DNA of 64,000 nucleotides from Orthonyx spaldingii (taxonomy: Eukaryota > Chordata > Aves > Passeriformes > Orthonychidae). The DNA lies in NCBI GenBank assembly GCA_013397795.1, contig VZTJ01004500.1, positions 342,968-406,967 of the forward strand, written 5' to 3'. The notes under the pieces are model-generated. The model was not told where the DNA came from, searched no databases, and worked only from the letters and a program-made list of their open reading frames with translations. Each line of letters opens with the position of its first letter. The stretch's first letter is position 1. Made by a program: the position numbers and the translations under genes. Shown here in pieces: positions 1-9,400 of this stretch.

Positions 1-454
1 ATTCTGAGAGATGAAGTAATCTTTTCAACATGCTCTAATTGAAGCAGAGTAGGAAAACAAGTTCAAAGCTGAGAGTTTTTAAATAATCAGAAACACAAGG
101 TTATTTGCATAATGTTTGCCTGGTTCCTTAAAAATGTAACAGAACAGAACATCTGAAAGATGATGCGTGCTGCAAGGTCATCACTGATAGCAACTGTTTT
201 CTTTAATACATTTAAAGCTATTTAAATCAATTAGCATGACTTAGAACTGACTTACAGAAATAAATAGTGATATATTTTCAACTTTCTACCATGGTGAAAA
301 ATGACTAATGAAGCGTCTGTGAAATACAGAGGCCTTGTATGTGTGATTTATGTAATGGATATTAATTTAAAATAGTGGTTAAAAAATAATCTGTAGTTTT
401 TCTTCTGGAAGGAAAGATTTGGTTAAAAAAAAAGAAAAGAAATATGAGATAGTA
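1..454. other. Unique AT-rich sequence, nothing identified
   Basis: No repeat family, gene or RNA is recognisable here. The sequence is AT-rich with a short A tract near 425-440, just before a CR1 element begins. Confidence 0.5.
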
Positions 455-776
455 GGACTGTAGGAAAATTCAGTCTGGAAGGTAACTCAGGAAATCATCT
501 AGCTGAATCTCCAGCTCAAAGAAGGGTCAGCTGGAGTTTTTTCCAATTTGACTTTAACGATCTCCCCTCCAAAGACGGAAACTGCAAAATCTCGGGCGAG
601 CTCTTCTGCTATGTGACTCTCTTCATGGTAAATAAAGTTCTCCTTTTAGCTATTTTGAATACCTTTCATTTTAACTTCTGCCTGTCTTTTCTGGGCGTCG
701 AAGCATACAACAGCATGAAAAGCCTGGCTCTATCTTCTTGTTGTCCTCTTCTTCAGAACTTGTGTCAGCTGTCAGT
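455..776 (-). mobile_element. CR1 LINE 3' end (minus strand)
   Basis: Read on the minus strand this matches the 3' terminal region of an avian CR1. In plus-strand order it has the GGAAGG..CTCAGGA..ATCATCTAG start, the AGGGTCAGCTG block, and the section ending near GAGCCTGGCTC.TCTTCTTG. It is strongly decayed, with many substitutions and no clean octamer tail. At about 776 it joins directly to a CR1 endonuclease segment, skipping the reverse-transcriptase region, so the two pieces are either an internally deleted copy or two abutting insertions. Confidence 0.7.
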
Positions 777-777
777 A

Positions 778-1035
778 AAACATTTGTCTCAGTCAGCAAC
801 ACTTCTTTGTTAGTGAATATCAGATCCAACAGTGCAACACTCTTGTTTGCCACAACGAGTGCTTTAATGAATAAATTATCCTTGACACACACCAAAAATT
901 TTCTTAACTACTTGCATCCCACCATGCTGCTGCTCCAACAAGGATCTGAAATTTATAGAGTTACTGAAGTCATTTAAGAAAGGCTTCTCTGCAAAGCTCT
1001 TCTCTGGTCAACTGGCTACCAGTATGTTGTTGGGA
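778..1035 (-). pseudogene. CR1 endonuclease-domain remnant (ORF2 N-terminal part)
   Basis: On the minus strand this encodes a fragment with LLDLIFTNKEVLL, which resembles the LDL-x-LTNKEGL stretch near the end of the CR1 apurinic-type endonuclease domain. Upstream on that strand the DNA also matches the 'FLECIDDNFL' region (plus-strand bases about 880-930). In the intact LINE this domain nicks target DNA to prime reverse transcription. Here it is a fragment of fewer than 90 residues without the full catalytic set and is dead. Its position is odd: it lies between a CR1 3' end and a CR1 reverse-transcriptase fragment, not upstream of the transcriptase as in an intact element. Confidence 0.6.
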
Positions 1036-1037
1036 GC

Positions 1038-1409
1038 ATGGCTCTCATGCATAAGGTTATTTCTCCCCATGTGCAGAGCTTTCATTTCCTTCTCTTAAAG
1101 TGCATGAGGTTCCTCTTTGCAGACTTCTCCAGACTCTCAGAGTCCTTTGGAATGGCAGCACAACAACCACCTGGTGTATTGGCCACTCTTTGCAAGTTTG
1201 TTTCATCTACCAGCTAGTGGAGGGTGTGCTGTGTCCCATTACCCAGGTCATTGCTAAACAGGATTGAACCCATCACCAATGGCTGGGGCACACTACTAGT
1301 GAATGGCCTCCAGTAGAACTCTGTGGTCCTGATCACAACCCTTCTGAACCTTGCCAGTTCAACCAGTTTTCAGTACACTTCCCTGTGTACTTAACTAGCC
1401 TGTCTATGT
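1038..1409 (-). mobile_element. CR1 LINE reverse-transcriptase fragment, part 1 (3' side of the LTR)
   Basis: The plus strand reads as antisense CR1: TTATTTCTCCCCATGTGCAG, then a block of the TGCATGAGGTTCCTCTTTGC type, then the GTCATTGCTAAACAGGATTG and ACACTACTAGTGAATGGCCT sections. These correspond to the middle and late reverse-transcriptase coding region of CR1. The copy is decayed and has no open frame. It is interrupted at 1410 by a complete LTR and resumes at 2538. Confidence 0.75.
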
Positions 1410-2537
1410 TGGGATGTGTGGTTGCTTGACTGTGCCTCAATGCCAGGTACCCACCAAAGCCAATCTGTTGCTCCCCTCCTCAGCTGGCCAGGAGAGAGAA
1501 AAAAACCAAAATGCTTGTGTATTGAGAAAAAGGCAGGGAGAGTTCTCTCACCAGTTACTGTCACGGGCAAAACTGGCTCAGCTTGGGGAAATTAACTGAA
1601 TTTATTGACAGTCAAATCAGAGTAGGGTAATGAGAAATAAACCCAAATCTTAAAAACACCTTCCCCCCACCCTGCCCTTCTTCCCAGACTCCACTTCTGA
1701 TTTTCTCTCCCTCCTTCCCCTCAGAGGTGCATGGGAATGGGGGCTGTGGTCAGTTCATCACATGTTGTCTCTGTCATTCCTTCATCCTCAGGGGGAGGAC
1801 TTCTCCCACTCTTCCCCTGCTCCAGCATGGGATCCCTACCACAGGAGACAGACCTCCATGAACTGTTCCAACATGAATCCTTCCCATGGATTGCAGTTCT
1901 TCATGAGCTACTCCAGTGTGGGTCTCTTTCCATGGGGAAAAGGAAAAGGGGACTCCAGTGTGGGTCCCTCAGGAAAAGGGATCTCCAGCGTGGGTCCCCT
2001 GCAGGGTCAGTGCTGCCAGCAAACCTGCTCCAGCATGGACTCCTCTCTCCATGAGTCCACAGGTCCTGCCTGGAACCTGCTCCAGCATGACCTTCCTGTG
2101 GGGTAACATCCTCCCTTGGGTATCCCCCTGTTCTGGCATGTCCTCCATAGGCTGCAGGTGGATCTTTGCTCCACCATGGGCCTCCATGGCTGCAGGGGGA
2201 AAATTGCCTCACCGTAGTCTGCACCATGGGCTGCAAGGGATCCGGAGCACCTCCTCACCCTTCCTTCCCCACTTGCTTTGGTGTTTGCAGGGATGTTTCT
2301 CTCATATATTCCCGCTCCTCTCTCTGACTGTAGTTGCACAGGTGTTGTTCCTCCTTCTTAAATACGTTATCCAATGGGTGCTGCCACCATCACTGATTGA
2401 CTCGGCCTGGGCCAGTGACAGATCTGCCCTGGAGCTGGCTGGCATTTTCTGTTAGACATGGGGGAAACTTCTGGCAGCTGCTTACAGAAGCCATCCCTGT
2501 AGCTCCTCTGCTACCAAAACATGGCCACACAAACCCA
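1410..2537 (-). mobile_element. Solo LTR of an avian endogenous retrovirus (minus strand, about 1.13 kb)
   Basis: This matches a long LTR type I recognise from bird genomes. Its ends form an imperfect inverted repeat, TGGGATGTGTGG at 1410-1421 against CCACACAAACCCA at 2525-2537, consistent with TG..CA LTR termini. Reading the minus strand, a TATA-like TATTTAA (plus 2358-2364) is followed about 750 bases later by AATAAA (plus 1601-1606), as expected for promoter and polyadenylation signal. Between them lie imperfect GC-rich minirepeats built on CTCCAGCATGGG-like units (about 1820-2110). No internal retroviral genes flank it, so it is a solo LTR. It splits a CR1, so it inserted later. A clean target duplication is not visible. 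The family name is uncertain. Confidence 0.75.
1820..2110. repeat. GC-rich imperfect minirepeats inside the LTR
   Basis: Units resembling CTCCAGYRTGGGTCCC recur near 1829, 1911, 1953, 1982, 2029 and 2082 with variable spacing. Their low stop-codon content explains the overlapping open frames seen on both strands here, which should not be taken as genes. Confidence 0.65.
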
Positions 2538-2925
2538 ATAGAGGATATTATGGGAGGCAGTACTGAAAGCTTTGCTAAAGACAAGGTAAACAACATCCAC
2601 TGATCTCCCCACACCCACCAAACTTGTCTCATTGGAGAAAGTTGATTAAGCATGACTTTCCCCTCATAAATCCATGCTAAGTGCTCCCAATCACCTTCTT
2701 CTTTTTTCTCTGTCTGAAAATGGTTTCTGGAATTAGTTGCTCCATCACTTTCTTGGTGAGACTGACAGGTCTGTATCTCCCTGGGCCCTTCTTGTTGCTC
2801 TTCTGGATGACTGGAGTGACATTTGCTGTCTTCCAGTCTCAAGAAGCTCCTCTGATCATCACAACCTTTCAAAGGGAATTGAGAATGGCCTCACAAGTAT
2901 GATACTATCATAACATCAGCTGTTA
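2538..2925 (-). mobile_element. CR1 LINE reverse-transcriptase fragment, part 2 (5' side of the LTR)
   Basis: This is the continuation of the CR1 interrupted at 1409. The plus strand shows antisense landmarks of the CR1 reverse-transcriptase start: GCTTTGCTAAAGACAAGGTA, the CAACATCCACTG block, CCATGCTAAGTGCTCCCAAT, GAGACTGACAGGTCTGTA and CTGGAGTGACATTTGC. Together with 1038-1409 it makes about 760 bases of one element once the LTR is removed. It is 5' truncated near 2925 and has no open frame of useful length. Confidence 0.8.
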
Positions 2926-5900
2926 TGTAGTGTGCCATAATAGGGGACAGCTGTCCTGGTGTTATATAGACTATAGCTTTTCTCTCTGTTATTTGTTCTT
3001 TGATTATGGGCTTTTTAGACAATTTTTTCAATACTTTTTATGTGCTTGTAAGACCTGGAAATGTATTGTTTTTTTAAAAAATTAAATATAAAATAACCTC
3101 AGAACTGTATGCAATCAAGCAAAAGGAGTTTCAAACTCTGTGTCATGTGTCATGATAGTTTGACAAAAAGTTGAGTTCTGACATTGCTACTGCTTCACAA
3201 GTCAAATATAAGACTTTTCATTCATCCAAAGTGGAAATTAATCTTTAGCACGTTTATAATCTTTTCTCATCATTAAAACATCTGTTATTCAGACACAATA
3301 TTTAATGAGTTCACAGTAAAAATTGCATTCTAAATACTTTGAGATGTGATACTTAGACACTGCCTTTTATTCAGATCTTTTTGAATAGTTTAAAAAGTAA
3401 TCATATTTTATTGTGCTAACTGCTCGCTTTGAGCTCATCTAAATGGTAATAAGGGAGAAAATGAATGAATTTTTTTCATTAATTTTTCATGGTTTCCCTA
3501 AGTGTTGAACCATTTCCCTTAAAACTTTTTATTGATTTGTGCATTCATTTCTGTGGATCATCACCACCCATGTATTGAATTAATTATCTTTGCAAAGTAG
3601 CTTTTTCTTAGAGGAAAGTCTTAAAACTTCCTGGACTTTTCATATCAGTGAAGAGCAAAGCTGACTTTTAGCCTCCTCTCTGAGATCATCTTCCTGCAAT
3701 ATCTGCTTTCTCAGATTCGTAAGACAAAACATTTACCATGCATAATTTTATACCACATACCTTGCTAGTTCTAATTCTAGAGAAATTCTTCAGATTTTTA
3801 ACATCTCCAGTCACTTAACTGCTAAATTACTGGTCATTAAATCCTTTGCTCTTTGAGTCAGAACCATGGGAATCTGTGGCAATACCCATTCAATTTTGAA
3901 AGCTCTTTTTAAGAAGCAGTCTGAGACGGTATCTCAGAGATGCAACTGGGCCTTTTCTGACATGAAATAATGACTAGTGTACAAGTCTAAAATATCAACA
4001 GTGTTAATTAGAAAGTAAATGCAATTGCCAAGCTCATTCAGCACCATCTCTAGCAGAACACCTTTCAAAAGCTGCCTCCTAAATTAGCAAAATTCCTGAC
4101 TGTCCTGACTACAGAAATAGCTGTGAATTTTCCAATTGAAATCATTGCAAACAGTAGAGCATTATGGCCCTTGGTAAGCCTCTGGAAGGGGTTTTGCTTT
4201 GGTGGAAGGAAAAGAGTTGAGGTAGAGGACAAAACCTCTTTTTGAAAAATCTATTTTTATCAGATTGCTGAAGAGCTAATTTCAGAACAAGGTGAAAGGA
4301 TTGCTTCAAAGCTGTCCTTTCTGAGATGAGATGTCATGGCTCATAGGAGAGCACAGATGCTTTGCAGTTTCAGCATGGGTTTACAGGAACTAGTGGGACT
4401 TCTACAGGAAAGCAAAAGCCAAAAAAAAAAAAAAAAGAGTAAACTGTGGTATGTGTGTGTATATCTGTATCAGTTGGACTTAGTGAGAATATCACCAAGC
4501 TGTAAGGAGAGATCTCCACAGACAGCAGAAGGAAGAAAACATACCTGTGAGAGCCTCATGTGGATACTGAAGTGAAAAACACTCTTGTATATGAGACAAT
4601 GCAACCCAAAGCAGAAGCACGTAAAACCAGGTTCCTGCACTTCAGCAAAGTCACCACACATCATGTGGGAGGCAGTAATTGGCTATTCACGTACCCACAT
4701 TCAGTTCATAACCTTAGGCACCCAGAGAGATTTAAGCCAATATGTTGAACACCATAACTGTAATAAACTAAAAATGGATTTATGGTCCGTTATGAAGCGT
4801 TGAATGACAAGTGATGCATCACTGATCAAGTGAACTTGATCACTTTCTGGTAAGTGACATGCCTGAGATGAAGTATTTTGCAAAAACCAAAAATTTATTT
4901 AGATCTTTAAACCAAAACATTCTCATGGTCTTTCCAGAACATTTTTATCCTTTGTGGAAGAACACCTTCACAGACTGTAATTGCACTGAAACCTGAGGGA
5001 TTTATTAATATAGAAATTGAGTTAGGTACAAGTAGCTTAGCATATATTTTGGATTCTTTCCCATTCTAGATAATTTGGAACTTCATAGATCAAATTAACA
5101 ATGAAGAATGACAGAAGAAACTATCTTAAAGCACTATGGGAATTCAGTTACTAAAATTGTCTTATGAAAATCTGTATAATAATGCGAGCATCCTCTGAGA
5201 CAGTTGCACATAACTCTGGGGCTATGATTCGTTCACCATTTAACTTATTCAAAACATTTGATTTGACCTTAGGGTTCTTTCACATTTGAAATATTTGTGC
5301 CTAGAGTTCAGGTGATAAATACCATTCCTTCAAAATTTATTTAAATTAAAGCATTTGGATAAATGTGAAATATCATGTTAATACACTATTTCAAATATAA
5401 ATTATGTCATGACTGTTAACTGATAAAGAAATCAAGGAAACTTGGAACTATAAAAAGGAAAGGTTTAAAAGTATTTTAAAAATTAAATTGAAAAATCTTA
5501 AATATGATTTCCAGTTGGTAGAGAAAACAGTCCTCCCAGGGAACTGACAGGTTTTCTGAATGCTAAAAAAAAAAAGTAAGCACTACAGAGTAGTGTGTCT
5601 CACAGACGTGTTGTATAAATTGGATTAAATCGGATGAATGGGCAAACAGAATCCATACTGTAGATTACAAGGATAAGTAATGATAAATATCCTAGTTTTC
5701 TCTGAACAATTTAAACAATGTCTAACACTTTGATATTAAAAAGTAATAGGAGCTAGGTACATTTGTAGTGTACCTGAGGTGCACACTGCTCCTTCATTGT
5801 CTGCAGCTAAATTCAAACATTCAGTCTACATTTATACCATTTTCAATGTGCACACAACTTGGTTCTTGGATCAGATGGGATAGAATTTCTCATAACTATC

Positions 5901-8138
5901 CTTTTTAACATGTAGAGAGCCCTGGCCAGGACTAAAGAATCATTTGAGCCATTACAGTAGAGAATCTTACAAATATATGCTTGTTTTTGAAACTATTTTA
6001 GAAAAGGGCTGATGCAGCTTGCTGAAAGGGATGGCATGGCAAAGCTGCAGCTTTTGCCTGTTCAGTGGTTCTGCACCTTCAAATAGACCATTTTAAATTC
6101 TTAAGTTTAAAGTAGCATTGCTTGGTGCTGTGCTGGGAACTAGCAGTGCTGAACTGCCCAGCAGGCTTTTCGTGGGGCTGTCAGCACAGCCTCATGATAC
6201 AGCAGAGTTCTGGCTAAGAGCAAGTCCTTTGCAAATGCATACCCTGACTCCTGTCCCCTCTGGACTACAAGAATTTTTCCTCTGGTCCTGAGCCATCACA
6301 ATTAATAAGCACAGCAGTACATGTAACAGGAGTGCAATTTACAGCCTGCCAGACTTGATGTTTTACAGCCCAGTGATAAGCACGTGGCATGTTTATAAGG
6401 GCATGGCATAGGCTCTGAGAACAGAAGATGTCACTGAATATCTTAGAAGACTGCATAACAAAGAAGAGGACAGTTTGGGACCAAACTGTAAAACAAGGAC
6501 CATGGCAGAAAGCATCTTGGCAGAAAACTTTTCCCCACGGAAAGCATGAGCTGGCTTGATCCAAGTCAGAGCAGTGTGGATAACCAGAAGAATAAGTGTC
6601 CAAACTGAAACACGGAATGAATTAACTTGGCAAATAGATTTGAGCAATTATACAAAAAATCTTAATTTTGAAGTCAGCATTCCCATGCTATGTAAGCTTG
6701 GACTCCTGAGCATACCTTGATCTGGAGACAGAGGGGAAGGCTTGTGCACCTGTTATGATTCTAAACCAAGGTCAGTTCTGCTCAAGTTTCCATGGACACA
6801 GAAAATTAAGCATGGTCAAGACCTAGGCCTAGGTACTGAGAAGGCGTTCAACTCACAAACTAGCTTTTCATGCTGCAAGTGGCATTTTGGCATAATTATC
6901 AGTTGTCATTTAGGAAGGAAGAACATTAGGTTTCTGTGCCTTCCTAATCTGAAGAGGGTTGAACCACATCCTTTGCATACTAGGGAACTGATATCTTCAT
7001 TTCAAGGATTTTGAAGTGCTCACCATCCACAGATGTGTGTACAAGAGTCGTGATGTTAAAGAGAGGAAGGAAAAAAAAGGAACATGAGTCAGGCAAAAAG
7101 AAAATTCTTTCTTGGAGAAAACTGTGAGTTGCACTTGTTAAACTATTCTTATAAGACATCATACCTTTAAATATAAAATCACCAATGAAAGAAAATGAAA
7201 AACAGAGATTAACAAGAGTAAAATGTTTGAGAAATCCAGCACTTTATGGATTATACTTACCTCAAGAACTGAAGAAAGTTGTGAAGACTTAAGAGGACTT
7301 TCTTTTAATCCTAACCAAAGACAGATGTGTTTTCATCATTGCTTTCTGATATTTCATCCTTCTCACCTAGCTTCTTCATCCCTACATTAGTATTTCTATC
7401 CATTTTTACATAAACAAAACATGCTTAATTAGATTATTGTCACATTGAAACAGTCATGACAAACCTCATTGTCAGAATTATTAAAAGATAGTGTGACTTT
7501 TAAAAATAAAAACAGTCTTTTTTTAACTTTTAATGAACATAGAAGTCAAATGAATTTCATTCACATGCTGCAAAAGCCAATTCTGATAATAATTAGGATT
7601 TTAAGTTGCTTTATTTGCATGCATATATTTCCTCTCATCTGGAAACATTCCAATGTACTGATTAATTTAGTATAGAAATCTAATCTGGAATAGTCATGGA
7701 AGGAATTATAAAAATAAAGCTAACCTTCATGCCCTCATGTAACATTAATTACGGTTGAAACACACCAGTTGCGCCTATTAACATGTAAAAATTTAATCAT
7801 TCAAAAATCCTTGTGCATTGCAACGTTTCAAATTCAATCATTATTTTCGGCATAGAAAATTGTAGACAAATTTTTCTACGTTGAAAGTAATGAAAAGCAG
7901 TTCCATGCCCAAGGCAAGAATTACAAAGCTGGTATACTTTTCTCATATGAACTATTTAGTCTCTTAAGCTTAGAATTCACTTGAGAAAACAGTTATGAGT
8001 ATAGCAACTATCTTTGTCAATTCATGCATTTTGGATTATATTAAATATATCAGTGTATGTATCTGTAAACCCAAACTCCTTCAAAGCAGAAATGGCCTGC
8101 AAGTTTTCTGGTTAGAAACAAAGACATTGTTAGGGATG
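2926..8138. other. Unique AT-rich sequence, no gene recognised
   Basis: I see no transposon family, exon or structured RNA in this 5.2-kb stretch. It contains an A tract (4422-4436) and a palindrome cluster (4810-4844, listed separately). ORFs are short and match nothing I know. Confidence 0.5.
4810..4844. repeat. Cluster of perfect palindromes
   Basis: AGTGATGCATCACT (4810-4823) is a perfect 14-base palindrome. It is followed immediately by GATCAAGTGAACTTGATC (4824-4841), two perfect 8-base arms around GA. The outer bases AGTGAT and ATCACT also pair, so the whole 35 bases could fold. The function is unknown. Confidence 0.8.
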
Positions 8139-8166
8139 TAAAAAAAAAAAAAAAATATATATATAT
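8139..8166. repeat. A-run followed by (TA)n
   Basis: A run of about 16 A is followed by alternating AT, at the truncated edge of the LTR fragment that starts at 8167. Confidence 0.85.
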
Positions 8167-8347
8167 AGAATGAATTCCTCTTTCTCTTCTGCTCATGTAT
8201 GCAGCTATTGTTTCAGTTATTAAATGGTAGTGTCTTGATCCATGAGTCTTCTTTCCTTCCTTCCTTCTGCTTTCTGCCTCATGGGAGATGGGAGTGGGTG
8301 AGGGACTGAGTGGGTGTTTGGCTGCTGGCCAGGGTTAATCCAACACA
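8167..8347 (+). mobile_element. Truncated LTR, 3' part (plus strand)
   Basis: This matches the 3' end of the same LTR group as the copies at 31844-32438 and 26508-26950, in the opposite orientation. Landmarks are GAATGAATTCC, an ATTAAA-type signal (about 8219-8224), GTCTTGATCCATGAG (matching CTCAACCCACGAG), and the terminal GGCCAGGGTTAATCCAACACA, corresponding to the GGGTTAAACCACGACA end I remember. The 5' two-thirds is missing. Confidence 0.6.
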
Positions 8348-8798
8348 GTAGCCAGAGAGCCAATGCAGCTCAGCACACTGGAAGTGTGCACACTGAACTG
8401 TGGTCTGTATCCCAAACTTTGCATAAACAACTTCCAGCTTTCCCTATCAAACTGTATTGCAGAGAGGGGTTTTTCTTGGCAGAACCAGAATTTTGTGCCT
8501 TCTTTTCCAGTTGCACCTGGCGATGTTGCTTGCAGGGGAGTCACATGTAAAGAACATACATAAGACCCCTCACTGATCTGTTCATGTCCCAGGCAGCTCC
8601 TGGGGCCCTGTACTGTTCTTTCCCATATAAAGTCAGAAAAGTTGGGTATTAAGAAAGCTTTACAGCCTACTGCACCTGTGGTTATATACCAAATCAGACA
8701 ATTGGTTCACTACAGGAAGCACCTCAGGAGTGATCTACTATCATATGGACTTATGCCATAACACTAAATATGCCAACTGTATTTTGGTTTGTAGACAA
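8348..8798. other. Unassigned sequence between an LTR end and a CR1
   Basis: No primer-binding site or gag-like frame follows the LTR end, so this is probably flanking DNA and not retroviral interior. Two short overlapping ORFs here resemble nothing known. Confidence 0.4.
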
Positions 8799-9400
8799 CC
8801 ATATTCTGGGCTGCATTAAAAAAAACCCAACATATCCAGCAGAGGTGTTTCCACCCCTCTGCTCTTGTGAGACCCCACTTGGAGTCCTGTGTCCAGCTCT
8901 GGGGACCCCAACATAAGTATAAGGATGTGTTGGATTGAGTCAAGCGGAGTGCCACAAAGATAATCAGAGGCCTGGAGCACCTCTCCTATGAGGACAGGCT
9001 GAGAGAGTAGGGGTTGTTCAGCCTGGAAAAAAAAAGGCTCCAGGGAGACCTTAGAGGAGACTTCCAGTACCTGAAGGGAGCCTAAAAGAAAGATGGAGAG
9101 GGAGTTTTCACAAGGGCATGTAGTGACAGGATGAAGGGGAATGGCTTCAAACAAAAAGAGAATAGGTTTGGATTGGATATGAAAAGAAATTCTTCACTCT
9201 GAGGGCAGTGAGGCACTGGAACAGCTGCCCAGAGAAGCTGTGGCTGTCCCATCCCTGGAAGTGTTTAAGGCCAGGCTGGATGGGGCTTTGATCAACCTGG
9301 TCTAGTGGAAGGTGTCCCTGCCTATGGCAGGGGGGGTGGAACTGGATGATCTTTAAGGTCTCTTCCAACATAAACCATTCAATGATTCCGTGATTTTATG
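8799..9400 (+). mobile_element. CR1 LINE 3' end (plus strand, about 600 bases)
   Basis: This is a well-preserved 3' part of a CR1. It starts at CTGGGCTGCAT, continues through GTGAGACCCCACTTGGAGTC, AGGACAGGCTGAGAGAGTAG and GTGAGGCACTGGAACAG-like blocks, and ends with TCTTCCAACATAAACCATTC plus degenerate octamers (ATGATTCCGTGATTTTATG). It holds the last codons of the reverse transcriptase and the 3' UTR. Strong 5' truncation is normal for CR1. Similarity to the consensus suggests it is younger than most other copies here. Confidence 0.93.

Noticed and set aside
1731..2455. Overlapping open frames of 107-179 codons on both strands
   Set aside because: They lie in the GC-rich minirepeats of an LTR; both strands are open because of repeat composition.
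4422..4436. A tract as a sign of a processed pseudogene
   Set aside because: No coding similarity or target duplication can be seen around it.
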